Positions 18,564 through 26,849 of a stretch of DNA of 64,000 nucleotides are shown in pieces. Position 1 is the stretch's first letter. Each line of letters opens with the position of its first letter. The notes under the pieces are model-generated. The model had not been told where the DNA came from. It ran no database searches and was given only the letters and a program-made list of their open reading frames with translations. Source of the DNA: Couchioplanes caeruleus (GTDB taxonomy: Bacteria > Actinomycetota > Actinomycetes > Mycobacteriales > Micromonosporaceae); NCBI RefSeq assembly GCF_003751945.1, contig NZ_RJKL01000001.1, positions 3,534,001-3,598,000 on the forward strand, read 5' to 3'. A program made the translations under genes and the position numbers.

Positions 18564-20663
18564 ATGACCTCGACGTTGCCCGTACCTCCGATCGTGGCGC
18601 CGGTGGACCCGCCGGCCGATCTCGGGGCGCGCCCCCGGTCCCGCCGGTCCGCGTTGCTGCGTGGCCGCGTGGCCGACGCGCCCTGGGTCAGGCCAACGCT
18701 GCTGGCCCTGCTCGTGCTCACCGGCGTCCTCTACCTCTGGGGCCTCGGGGCGTCCGGGTGGGGTAACGCCTTCTACTCGGCGGCGGTGCAGGCCGGCTCG
18801 GAGAGCTGGAAGGCGTTCTTCTACGGCTCCTCGGACGCGGCCAACTCGATCACCGTCGACAAGACGCCGGCCTCCCTGTGGATCATGGCGCTGTCGGTAC
18901 GGATCTTCGGCCTGAGCTCCTGGAGCATCCTGGTGCCGCAGGCGCTCCTGGGCGTCGCCACGGCCGGCCTGCTCTTCGGCACGGTCCGCCGCTGGTACGG
19001 CCCGGCCGCCGGCCTGATCGCGGGCGCGGTGTCGGCGCTGACCCCGGTCGCCGTGCTGATGTTCCGCTTCAACAACCCGGACGCGCTGCTCGTGCTGCTC
19101 ATGGTGGCCGGCGCGTACGCGACGGTCCGCGCCGTCGAAAACGGCTCCACGAAGTGGCTCGTGCTCGCCGGGACGTTCGTCGGCCTCGGCTTCCTGACCA
19201 AGATGCTCCAGGCGCTGCTGGTCGTGCCCGCGTACGCCCTCGCCTACCTGATCGCCGGACCGCCGAAGCTCGGTAAGCGCATCGGGCAGCTCCTGCTCGC
19301 CGGGCTGGCGCTGATCCTCTCCGCCGGCTGGTACATCGGACTCGTCGAGCTGGTGCCGGCCTCGATGCGGCCGTACATCGGCGGGTCGCAGAACAACAGC
19401 CTGCTCGAGCTGACGCTGGGCTACAACGGCCTGGGCCGGCTCAACGGCAACGAGACCGGCGGCGTCGGCGGCGGTGGCGGCTGGGGCGAGACCGGGATCC
19501 TGCGCATGTTCGACACCGCGCAGGGCGGTCAGATCTCCTGGCTGCTGCCGGCCGCTCTCATCGTGCTGGTCGCCGGCCTGGTGCTGACCCTGCGCGCCGC
19601 CCGCACCGACCGGCTCCGCGCCGGGCTGATCCTCTGGGGCACCTGGCTCATCGGCACCGGCCTGGTCTTCAGCTTCATGCAGGGCATCTTCCACGCGTAC
19701 TACACCGTGGCGCTCGCACCGGCGGTCGGCGCGGTGGTCGGCATGGGTGCGGCGCTGCTGTGGCGCTCGCGCCGCAACCCGTTCGCCTCGCTCACATTGG
19801 CGGCGGCGATCGGGGTGAGCGCCTGGTGGTCGTGGCACATGCTCGGCCGGAGCCCGGAGTTCCTGCCGTGGCTGCGCTGGGTCGTGCTGGTCGGCGGCAT
19901 CGTGGCGGCGCTGGGTGTGCTGGCCTCGCTGCGGCTTCGGATCGCTCTGGCCAGTGCGGGCGTCGCGCTCGCGGCGGTGCTGGCCGGTCCGGCGGCGTAT
20001 GCGGTGCAGACCGCGTCCGAGCCGCACACCGGCTCGATCCCGTCGGCCGGACCGGCGACGCAGGGCGGCGGCTTCGGCCCGGGCGGCGGACGCGACGGCA
20101 TGCGCGGCGGCGCACCGGGGGGCCGGGTTCCCGGCGGCTTCCCCGGCGGAGGCTTCCCGGGTGGAGGCACCCCCGGCGGCCCGCCCGGCGGCACCGCACC
20201 CGGCGGCACCGCACCCGGCGGCACCGCACCCGGCGGCGCTTCCCAGGGTGGCGCCGCGGCTCAGGGCCGCGGCGCTCGCGGCGGCGGCATGGGCGGACTG
20301 CTGAACGCGGCCACCGTGAGCGACGAACTGAAGGCTCTGCTGGACGCGGACGCCGACCGGTACACCTGGGTCGCGGCGGCGGTCGGCTCACAGAACGCCT
20401 CGGGCTACCAGCTCGCCACCGAGGACCCGGTCATGGCGATCGGCGGATTCAACGGCAGCGACCCGTCACCGACCCTCGCGCAGTTCCAGCAGTACGTCGC
20501 CGAAAAGAAGATCCACTACTTCATCGGCGGCGGTGGGTTCGGCGGCCGGGGCGCCGGCAACGGTGGCGGCAGCTCAAGCTCGCAGATCGCCGAGTGGGTG
20601 GCGGCGAACTACACGGCAACGACGGTCGGCGGAGTGACGCTCTACGACCTGACCGCGCAGTGA
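18564..20663 (+). CDS. GT39-type membrane mannosyltransferase-like protein
   Basis: A 699-residue polytopic protein from the ATG at 18564, with AAGGA 8 nt upstream. About eleven or twelve membrane helices span residues 45-490, with a PMT/ArnT-like first loop ('SITVDKTPASLW', 'MFRFNNPDALLVLL'). A Gly-rich linker of about 100 residues ('GGFPGGGFPGGGTPGG') follows, then a small extracytoplasmic C-terminal domain. This matches the YkcA/YkcB-like glycosyltransferase 39 family, which uses a polyprenyl-phosphate sugar donor outside the membrane. The next gene is a GT2-GtrA dolichol-phosphate-sugar synthase type, a likely donor maker, so the two form a functional pair. Confidence 0.9.
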   Translation: MTSTLPVPPIVAPVDPPADLGARPRSRRSALLRGRVADAPWVRPTLLALLVLTGVLYLWGLGASGWGNAFYSAAVQAGSESWKAFFYGSSDAANSITVDKTPASLWIMALSVRIFGLSSWSILVPQALLGVATAGLLFGTVRRWYGPAAGLIAGAVSALTPVAVLMFRFNNPDALLVLLMVAGAYATVRAVENGSTKWLVLAGTFVGLGFLTKMLQALLVVPAYALAYLIAGPPKLGKRIGQLLLAGLALILSAGWYIGLVELVPASMRPYIGGSQNNSLLELTLGYNGLGRLNGNETGGVGGGGGWGETGILRMFDTAQGGQISWLLPAALIVLVAGLVLTLRAARTDRLRAGLILWGTWLIGTGLVFSFMQGIFHAYYTVALAPAVGAVVGMGAALLWRSRRNPFASLTLAAAIGVSAWWSWHMLGRSPEFLPWLRWVVLVGGIVAALGVLASLRLRIALASAGVALAAVLAGPAAYAVQTASEPHTGSIPSAGPATQGGGFGPGGGRDGMRGGAPGGRVPGGFPGGGFPGGGTPGGPPGGTAPGGTAPGGTAPGGASQGGAAAQGRGARGGGMGGLLNAATVSDELKALLDADADRYTWVAAAVGSQNASGYQLATEDPVMAIGGFNGSDPSPTLAQFQQYVAEKKIHYFIGGGGFGGRGAGNGGGSSSSQIAEWVAANYTATTVGGVTLYDLTAQ
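20186..20230 (+). repeat. Three tandem 15-bp repeats in the GT39 linker
   Basis: Three exact copies of CGGCGGCACCGCACC encode the repeated pentapeptide GGTAP in the linker of the GT39 protein. The repeat number could vary by slippage without changing frame. Confidence 0.85.
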
Positions 20664-20806
20664 TCCCACACGACGACGACCGGCAGGTGGCTCCCGGAAC
20701 CGGGGGCCGCCTCGCGGCGTTCACCGGCCGCTGTCCGCCAGGCACTCACAGGCCGGGCACAGGATCGCCACACACCGGGCAAAGCCGCGAAGCCGACCTT
20801 GGTGGC

Positions 20807-21748
20807 ATGAGCCTTTCCACACTGCCCTCACCCGCTTCCGGCCCGGTCGAGATCGCCGCACCCGTGCTCGACGTCGTCGTCCCGGTCTACAACGAGGAGA
20901 TAGACCTCGAGCCCTGCGTACGCCGGTTGCACGCGTACCTGGCGGCCGAGTTCCCGTACCGGTTCCGGATCACGATCGCCGACAACGCCAGCACCGACGC
21001 GACGGCGGCGGTGGCGCGCCGGCTCACCCGGACGCTGCCCGGCGTCAGCTCGGTCCGCCTGACGGAGAAGGGCCGGGGCCGCGCCCTCAAGCACGTGTGG
21101 ACCCGGTCGGACGCCGCGGTACTGGCCTACATGGACGTCGACCTGTCGACCGACCTCGGCGCGTTGTTGCCGCTGGTCGCCCCGCTGATCTCCGGCCATT
21201 CGGACCTGGCCATCGGCTCGCGGCTGGCCCGCGGCTCGCGCGTCGTCCGCGGCGCCAAGCGCGAGTTCATCTCCCGCAGCTACAACCTGATCCTGCGCGG
21301 CACCCTCTCCGCCCGCTTCTCCGACGCCCAATGCGGCTTCAAGGCGATCCGCGCGGAAGTGGCCGGGCGGCTGCTGCCGATGGTCGAGGACACCGGCTGG
21401 TTCTTCGACACCGAGATGCTGGTCCTGGCGGAGCGTGCCGGCCTGCGCATCCACGAAGTGCCGGTGGACTGGGTCGACGACCCGGACAGCCGCGTCGACA
21501 TCGTGGCCACGGCGATGGCGGACCTGCGCGGCATCGCCCGGCTCACCCGCGCCCTCGGCACCGGCCGGCTGCCGCTGGCCGCACTGCGCGAGCGGTTGGG
21601 CCGCAACCCCCTGCCCGTCGCGGGAGTCCCGGCCGGACTGACCGGGCAGTTGCTGCGCTTCGCCGCCGTGGGCGTGGCCAGCACCCTGGCCTATCTGGCC
21701 CTCTACGCGATCCTGCGCACCGGCTACGTTCTCAGTGGGCGAACCTGA
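20807..21748 (+). CDS. GT2 polyprenyl-phosphate glycosyltransferase, GtrA tail lost by frameshift
   Basis: A DPM1-like family 2 glycosyltransferase starting at 20807. It has 'VLDVVVPVYNEEIDLEPC', 'IADNASTDAT', the DxD-type 'AYMDVDLSTDL' and 'DAQCGFKAIR'. After residue 285 a GtrA-type membrane domain begins ('LLRFAAVGVASTLAYLALYA'), but the frame ends at 21748 with 'GYVLSGRT'. The missing helices continue in another frame from about 21735. The enzyme domain looks intact and could transfer a sugar to polyprenyl phosphate. The frame break could be a true mutation or a sequencing error of a few bases near 21730-21740. Confidence 0.85.
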   Translation: MSLSTLPSPASGPVEIAAPVLDVVVPVYNEEIDLEPCVRRLHAYLAAEFPYRFRITIADNASTDATAAVARRLTRTLPGVSSVRLTEKGRGRALKHVWTRSDAAVLAYMDVDLSTDLGALLPLVAPLISGHSDLAIGSRLARGSRVVRGAKREFISRSYNLILRGTLSARFSDAQCGFKAIRAEVAGRLLPMVEDTGWFFDTEMLVLAERAGLRIHEVPVDWVDDPDSRVDIVATAMADLRGIARLTRALGTGRLPLAALRERLGRNPLPVAGVPAGLTGQLLRFAAVGVASTLAYLALYAILRTGYVLSGRT

Positions 21749-22062
21749 TCGCCCTGCTGGTCACCGCGATCGCCAACACCGCCGCCAACCGGCGCCTCAC
21801 CTTCGGCGTACGGAGATCCGGCGGCGTCTGGCGCCACCAGGCCCAGGGCCTCGTCGTCTTCGCCGTCGGGCTCGGCTTGACCAGCGGATCCCTCGCGCTG
21901 CTGCATGCGCTGACCGTCCCGGCGACCACACTGGAGCTGGCCGTGCTGGTCGTCGCGAACCTGGTCGCCACCGGGGTCCGCTTCCTCCTCATGCGGATCT
22001 GGGTCTTCCGTGCCGCCGCTGCGCACGAACTGAACATGAACACAACCCCCCCAACGGTATGA
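21735..22062 (+). pseudogene. GtrA-type membrane domain, out-of-frame continuation of the GT2 gene
   Basis: In the frame shifted relative to the GT2 gene, the sequence continues 'SQWANLIALLVTAIANTAA', then 'NRRLTFGV', a third membrane helix 'GLVVFAVGLGLTSGSLALL' and 'VANLVATGVRFLLMRIWVF'. These are the last three helices and the conserved RFxxxRxWVF end of GtrA proteins. No start codon with RBS precedes it, so it is best read as the detached C-terminus of the same protein. GtrA domains help move lipid-linked sugars across the membrane. Confidence 0.8.
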
Positions 22063-22163
22063 ATTTCATGACTCTCGGGTGACAATGGAGCCATCGATCG
22101 GGATCGTTCTCGACCCCGGTCGTCGTGCCCCAACAGTCCGGGCCCCCGCCGGAGGTGCGACGC

Positions 22164-22460
22164 ATGCTCAGCAAGGAAGACAGCCGCCGACTCGCCCAAC
22201 TCGAGCGGCAGCTCCGCCGCGAGGACCCCGACTTCTACTCCCGGATGACCGGCGGCGAGCCCGTCCCCAAGCAGACGCCGGTCTCCCTGATCCTGGCCGC
22301 GACGGTGATCTGGGCGGCCGCGCTGATCCTGGCGGTCGTGGGCTGGTGGGTCGCGGCGATCGTCTCCGGCGTGTGGGCCCTGGTCGTCATGGCCGCCCTC
22401 GGCCACCACTGCCGCGCCGCCCGCCGCCCGGGCCCAGACCTCCTGCCCCCGGCCTGGTGA
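22164..22460 (+). CDS. DUF3040 membrane protein
   Basis: A 98-residue protein with GGAGG 8 nt upstream of the ATG at 22164. It begins 'MLSKEDSRRLAQLERQL' then 'REDPDF', the signature of actinobacterial DUF3040, and has two membrane helices ('PVSLILAATVIWAAALILAV' and 'WWVAAIVSGVWALVVMAALG'). The function of DUF3040 is not known. The stop codon lies inside the first copy of a 34-bp direct repeat, so the 3' end has been shaped by a duplication. Confidence 0.9.
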   Translation: MLSKEDSRRLAQLERQLRREDPDFYSRMTGGEPVPKQTPVSLILAATVIWAAALILAVVGWWVAAIVSGVWALVVMAALGHHCRAARRPGPDLLPPAW

Positions 22461-22524
22461 CGAACCGCCGCCGGCCCGGCGACAAACACCCCCGGCCTGG
22501 TGACGAACCGCCGCCGGCCCGGCG
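22448..22524. repeat. 34-bp direct repeat between convergent genes
   Basis: Two identical 34-bp copies, 22448-22481 and 22491-22524, both beginning CCCGGCCTGGTGACGAACCG, are 43 bp apart start to start. They fill the gap between the DUF3040 stop and the convergent winged-helix gene. The GC-rich internal dyad (GCCGGCCCGGC) may help terminate both transcripts. Confidence 0.85.
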
Positions 22525-22528
22525 GGGA

Positions 22529-23623
22529 TCAGCCAAATGCGACCGTCGCCTCCGTGACCTCGCGGGCCCGGGCCACCTCGGCGGCCTCCGCTTCCAGCGC
22601 TTTGCGCACCTTGGCGGTCAGCGTCCCGAACGGTGTCACGGTGAGGTCAACCCGCTTGCGCCCTGACATCTTCGCGCGCCACACACCGGCGATCTCACCG
22701 TCCACGAGGATCACGCCGGGGTTGCCGAGGATGCGCCAGACCTCCTTCTGCCGTGCCCGCTCCGGCACCAGCAGGTCGCGGTCCCGGGCCTGCAGCAGCG
22801 GGTCCATCCCCGGCAGGTAACGCACTCCGGCGGCTGGTCCGGCGGACGCGAGCTCCGGCACGGACGAGCTCGGCAACCAGGCCTTGCGGCCGCCGACCCG
22901 CACCTCGTCCAGGCCCGACGACGGCCAGACTCGTCTGATCTCGGCGGTCGAGCTGCCCAGGTATTTCGCCACCTCGGCCGGGCCGGCCGGGCCGAGCAAC
23001 CGTAGATAGGTCGCGATCAGCGCGTCGATGCCCTCGTTCGCCGATGGCTGCGGCGGGGCGCTCGGAATGGGACCGAGCGTGGCGTCCCTGCCCCGGGACT
23101 CGACCCGCACTCCCCCGGCCAGCCCGGAATGCTGCCAGACGTTGCCCGCAATGTGCCGGGCGCCGCAGGTGCGGCAGTCGTACGTCAGCTCGCGCGGCAC
23201 CCGCCGGCTGACCTGGGTGCTCGCCTCGCCGCGGGGCATCGAGGACGTCACCACCTCGCGGAACGCCGTGGCGGTCGCCTCGAACGCCTTGATGCCGAGC
23301 TTGACGCCCTGGGGAATCTGAGCGCTGTTGATGCGGGCGGAGGCGTCCGCGTCGCTGACCGGCCACAGCGCCTTGACCAGCTTCTTGAGGTCCCGCTTGC
23401 GGTGCAGGTGCGGCGCGCCGCGGGCCGCCCACACCATGATCAACCGGTCGTCGCCCAGGTCGGCGCCGGTGCGCGCCGCAAGCGCCACCCGGACCGAGCC
23501 GGGACTGTATTCCTGCACGCCGAGATCGAGCACCGCCAGATCGCCCGGCCGCTGCCCACCACGCTCGGCCAGGCCCAGCGCCGCCACCCGGTAGGCCATC
23601 GCCTGCTCGCGGTCGACGTCCAT
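22529..23623 (-). CDS. Winged-helix DNA-binding (HTH_42, AlkZ-like) protein
   Basis: A 364-residue protein from the ATG at 23623, with AGGAGG 5 nt upstream; the frame to 23671 has no RBS. It begins 'MDVDREQAMAYRVAALGL' and later has 'LIATYLRLLGPAGPAEVAKY' and 'ILGNPGVILVDGEIAGVWRA', features of the HTH_42 family to which the AlkZ/YcaQ interstrand-crosslink glycosylases belong. A 'CRTCGARH' Cys pair is also present. Whether the catalytic Gln/Asp motif of true AlkZ is conserved is not clear, so DNA glycosylase activity is only a possibility. It is followed 14 bp downstream of the GNAT gene stop on the same strand. Confidence 0.8.
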   Translation of the reverse strand: MDVDREQAMAYRVAALGLAERGGQRPGDLAVLDLGVQEYSPGSVRVALAARTGADLGDDRLIMVWAARGAPHLHRKRDLKKLVKALWPVSDADASARINSAQIPQGVKLGIKAFEATATAFREVVTSSMPRGEASTQVSRRVPRELTYDCRTCGARHIAGNVWQHSGLAGGVRVESRGRDATLGPIPSAPPQPSANEGIDALIATYLRLLGPAGPAEVAKYLGSSTAEIRRVWPSSGLDEVRVGGRKAWLPSSSVPELASAGPAAGVRYLPGMDPLLQARDRDLLVPERARQKEVWRILGNPGVILVDGEIAGVWRAKMSGRKRVDLTVTPFGTLTAKVRKALEAEAAEVARAREVTEATVAFG

Positions 23624-23636
23624 GCGCACCTCCTGA

Positions 23637-24248
23637 TCAGACGCGACGACCGTACCGCCGGGCGGCGACATTTCTCAGCCGTTCCATCCGGCTACCGCCG
23701 CCGGCGGCCACCAGCTCCCAGGTGTCGAGGGCGCTGGGGCCGTACGGGCCCTCCTGCAGGATGGGCGGCTCGCCGGTGAGTCGGTATCCGCAGCGCCGGG
23801 CGACCGAGGTGCTGGCGGTGTTGCCCGCGTCGATGCGCAGAATCAGCCGGCTCAGGCCCAGCGTGGTGCGGGCGTAGCCGGAGAGCAGGGCCAGCGCGCG
23901 GCTCGCGAGCCCGTGCCCGCGGTGCTGGGCACCGACCAGGTAGCCGAGCTCGGCCTCCCGCTGGCCGGCGTCGACGCCGAAGAGCAGCACCTCGCCCAGC
24001 GGCCGGCCGCCGTCGACGGTGATCGCGAGCTGGATGCGCTGCCCGCCGACCCGACCCTGCCGGGCGCGCTTGAGATACGCGATCCCGGCCCCGGCGTCGA
24101 ACGGCGACGGCATCGGGGTCCACCGGGCGATGTCGGGCTCGTCGAGCATCGCCACCAGCTCGTCGAGGTCCTCGTCCCGCCATTCGCGCAAGGTGACGCC
24201 GTCCCCGGTCAGAGTGATCGGGTACGGCAGGCGGCCCGGGCTCGTCAT
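23637..24248 (-). CDS. GNAT-family N-acetyltransferase (RimJ/RimL-like)
   Basis: A 203-residue protein from the ATG at 24248. It has 'VTLREWRDEDLDELVAMLD' at the N-terminus and the acetyl-CoA motif A 'ELGYLVGAQHRGHGLASRAL' (Q/RxxGxG/A), then 'LRIDAGNTASTSVARRCGY', which match the Acetyltransf_3 (RimJ/RimL) group. These transfer acetyl groups to protein N-termini or small amines. The gene is upstream of and close to the winged-helix gene on the same strand, so they may be co-transcribed. Confidence 0.9.
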   Translation of the reverse strand: MTSPGRLPYPITLTGDGVTLREWRDEDLDELVAMLDEPDIARWTPMPSPFDAGAGIAYLKRARQGRVGGQRIQLAITVDGGRPLGEVLLFGVDAGQREAELGYLVGAQHRGHGLASRALALLSGYARTTLGLSRLILRIDAGNTASTSVARRCGYRLTGEPPILQEGPYGPSALDTWELVAAGGGSRMERLRNVAARRYGRRV

Positions 24249-24534
24249 GCGCCGATCCTGCCCGTAAGCACCCGGTTCCTGCCAGTAGGCGGACCTTCGT
24301 AAACAGGTGAGTGAACCCCTCACGACCGATGCGGTTTCCCGCAAACCCCGCCGTGGCCCTGCATCCATGGCCGTGCGGCCCTCGATGCGGATGCTCCGTG
24401 TCAACTTATCGACAGTCATCTCCGCGCAACGCCGACGCCGGCCTGCCCGGCCAGGTGGAGGCCGTCCGCCACCCTTCCCCCGCCAGGGCGACAATCCCCT
24501 CGAATGATTTCAGCGGTAGTTAGGATTCACCTTC

Positions 24535-25410
24535 GTGGATCTACGCCAGCTCGAATACTTCGTGGCCGTCGCCGAGGAGGCCAACTTCACCCGGGCCGCG
24601 GAGCGCGTGCACATCACCCAGTCCGGGGTCAGCGCGCAGATCCGGCAGTTCGAACGGGAACTCGGGGCCGACCTGTTCGACCGGTCGTCGCGCATGGTGC
24701 GGCTGACCGCGGCCGGCGCGGCGGCGCTACCGCACGCCCGTACCGCGCTGGCCGCCGCGGAGTCCGTCCGCGAGGCGATCGACCAGGTCACCGGGCTCGT
24801 CCGCGGCCGGCTGCGGCTCGGCATGCTCGTCGGCTGCACGGTGAAGCCGCTCTTCGCGGCGCTGGCCGGCTTCCACCGCGCCTATCCCCGCATCGAGATC
24901 GCGCTGACCGAGGACGACTCCGACGCGCTCATCGAGGGCGTCCGTGCGGGCGACACCGACCTCGCCCTGGTCGGCGCGGCCCGCGAACTGTCCGGAGAGC
25001 TGTCGTCGCTGACCGTCGCCAGCGAGAGCCTGGTCGCGCTTGTGCCTCCCGGTCACGCCCTGGCGGCTCACGACGAGACGACGGTACGGCGGCTGGGGGC
25101 GTACCCGTTGGTGTGTCTGCCGCCGGGCACCGGGATCCGTGACGCGCTCGACCGAGCCTGCACCGCGCGGGGCGTGCGGCCCAACGTCGCCTTCCAGGCG
25201 ACCGCGCCCGGCGCGGTGGCCGACCTGGCGGCCCGCGGCCTGGGCGTGGGAGTGCTCAGCGCGCCCACGGCGGCCGATCACCCGGAACTGACCGCCACAC
25301 CGATCAGCGACGCCGAGGCGCCGGCGCTGCTCGTCCTGGTGTGGCGCAGGGAGCAGAGCACGGTGCTGCGCGCCCTGCTGCCCCACTGCCGCAGGGCCTT
25401 CGGCCTATAG
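24535..25410 (+). CDS. LysR-family transcriptional regulator
   Basis: A 291-residue regulator starting with GTG at 24535 ('MDLRQLEYFVAVAEEANFTR'). The N-terminal helix-turn-helix has 'AAERVHITQSGVSAQIRQFE', and the C-terminal periplasmic-binding-like effector domain follows ('LRLGMLVGCTVKPLFAALAG'). LysR regulators usually control a divergent neighbour and themselves; here the divergent gene is the GNAT acetyltransferase, 286 bp away. The effector is unknown. The 3' end overlaps the convergent gene by 6 bp. Confidence 0.93.
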   Translation: MDLRQLEYFVAVAEEANFTRAAERVHITQSGVSAQIRQFERELGADLFDRSSRMVRLTAAGAAALPHARTALAAAESVREAIDQVTGLVRGRLRLGMLVGCTVKPLFAALAGFHRAYPRIEIALTEDDSDALIEGVRAGDTDLALVGAARELSGELSSLTVASESLVALVPPGHALAAHDETTVRRLGAYPLVCLPPGTGIRDALDRACTARGVRPNVAFQATAPGAVADLAARGLGVGVLSAPTAADHPELTATPISDAEAPALLVLVWRREQSTVLRALLPHCRRAFGL

Positions 25411-25944
25411 CAGGTCACGGTCGCACGCGAGCCGCGCCTGCTCGTTCCACTGCGTCGCGTCGAGCACGGCGACGGCGGTGTGCTCCCGCTCGTCGTACGT
25501 CTGCACGGCAAGCGTGACCGGAAGTCGACCGAACGGCAGGCCCCCGGCGCAGACGACTCGGATGTCGGCCTCGGCCTGCACGGACTGCCCGTGTTTGATC
25601 CACCGCTTCCGCTCGACACCCTGCACGACGAGCCCGTAGCGCACGGCGCTGAGATTGTGCACGTTGACAGGGAGCGGCCCGGCGTTGACCAGCGTGACCC
25701 GCCGGGTGAGCGACGCGTCGACGACCTTGCCGCGGACGACCACGGCGCCCACTCCGGCGTCGTTGGACTGCGGTCCGGTGTCGGCCAGGACCAGCACGGA
25801 GATCTCGCTGCTACGCGCCCGGTACTCCCGATAGGACGTCGCGGCCCCGCCGAGTACGGCCCCGACGGCGAGCACGGCCACGGCAGCCAGAAGACGTCCG
25901 GGGCGGCGGCGCGCGGGAGGCCGGTCCAGGTCGATCAGGCTCAT
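25405..25944 (-). CDS. Membrane-anchored hypothetical protein
   Basis: A 179-residue protein starting at 25944 ('MSLIDLDRPPARRRPGR'). One N-terminal membrane helix ('LLAAVAVLAVGAVLGGAA') anchors an extracytoplasmic beta-rich domain of about 140 residues containing 'RRVTLVNAGPLPVNVHNLSA'. I do not recognise the family. It is divergent from the XRE-cupin gene, with a long perfect palindrome between them. Confidence 0.7.
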   Translation of the reverse strand: MSLIDLDRPPARRRPGRLLAAVAVLAVGAVLGGAATSYREYRARSSEISVLVLADTGPQSNDAGVGAVVVRGKVVDASLTRRVTLVNAGPLPVNVHNLSAVRYGLVVQGVERKRWIKHGQSVQAEADIRVVCAGGLPFGRLPVTLAVQTYDEREHTAVAVLDATQWNEQARLACDRDLL

Positions 25945-25955
25945 GGCCCATAGAA

Positions 25956-25988
25956 CGCTACGGCATCACCCCGGGTGATGCCGTAGCG
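25956..25988. promoter_or_regulatory. 33-bp perfect palindrome between divergent genes
   Basis: CGCTACGGCATCACCC at 25956-25971 is mirrored exactly by GGGTGATGCCGTAGCG at 25973-25988 around a central C. It lies just upstream of the membrane-protein start and 67 bp upstream of the XRE-cupin regulator. It could be an operator for that regulator. A terminator is less likely because no gene ends here. Confidence 0.5.
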
Positions 25989-26054
25989 GCAATCCCTGCG
26001 GGTGACGCCGAGCTCACCTTGCCATGGCCACCGGACGCGTAGTGGACTGGCGGC

Positions 26055-26648
26055 ATGAACGGCTCGGTCGCGGAAACCCTGGCCGGCGTCGGCCCGCGCC
26101 TCAGACAGGCGCGGGCCAGACGCGGGATCACCCTGAGCGAGCTCGCCGAGACGACCGGCATCTCGACGAGCACCCTGTCCCGGCTGGAGTCGGGCCAGCG
26201 CAAGGCCAGCCTCGAGCTGCTTCTGCCGATATCGCAAGCCCACCGGATTCCGCTGGAGGAACTGATCGGGGCACCGGAGGTCGGCGATCCCCGTGTACGG
26301 CTGACGCCACGGACCCACAACGGCCGCACGGTGGTCCCACTGACCCGGCAGCCCGGCGGTCTGCAGAGCTGGAAGGTGATCATTCCGCCGGAGCGCGGGG
26401 AGCCGCGGCTGCGGTCGCACGAGGGATACGAGTGGTTGTTCGTGCTGGCCGGCAGCATGCGGCTGATCGTCGGCGACAAGGACATCGTCATGGGGTCCGG
26501 AGAGGTGGCCGAGTTCGACACCCGCCACCCGCACTGGTTCGGCTCGGCGAACGACCAACCGGTGGAGATCCTCAGCCTGTTCGGCGGCCAGGGCGAGCGC
26601 TTCCACGTACGGGCGGCGCCCCGGCGAGCCGCCACGTCGGACGGGTGA
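26055..26648 (+). CDS. XRE-family regulator with cupin domain
   Basis: A 197-residue protein. The N-terminal helix-turn-helix is 'ARRGITLSELAETTGISTST' followed by 'LSRLESGQR'. The C-terminal half is a cupin ('SHEGYEWLFVLAGSMRLIVG', 'GEVAEFDTRHPHWFGSA'), with His and Glu residues that could hold a metal or ligand. This XRE-cupin class typically represses transport or catabolic genes and senses a small molecule. The perfect palindrome upstream is a good candidate operator. Confidence 0.92.
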   Translation: MNGSVAETLAGVGPRLRQARARRGITLSELAETTGISTSTLSRLESGQRKASLELLLPISQAHRIPLEELIGAPEVGDPRVRLTPRTHNGRTVVPLTRQPGGLQSWKVIIPPERGEPRLRSHEGYEWLFVLAGSMRLIVGDKDIVMGSGEVAEFDTRHPHWFGSANDQPVEILSLFGGQGERFHVRAAPRRAATSDG

Positions 26649-26849
26649 CCCTTCGCACTCCCCATCAGGTTGCGACGAAACAGCGACGACCGCTACCGTC
26701 CGCCCTGCGTTAGCGCATTGATCCACATTGCCGGCGCGGGACCAGGCCGTACCCCGATGTCTCTCCGGCCTGCCCGGAGCGTGGCTGCGATCACGCGGCG
26801 CGACGCTGTTTCGATTTGTCACGAACAAGCGACGGGGATCCACCACCTG

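Noticed and set aside
20186..20230. Possible CRISPR-like or minisatellite array
   Set aside because: The 15-bp units are in frame and encode a Gly/Thr/Ala/Pro linker; there are no spacers.
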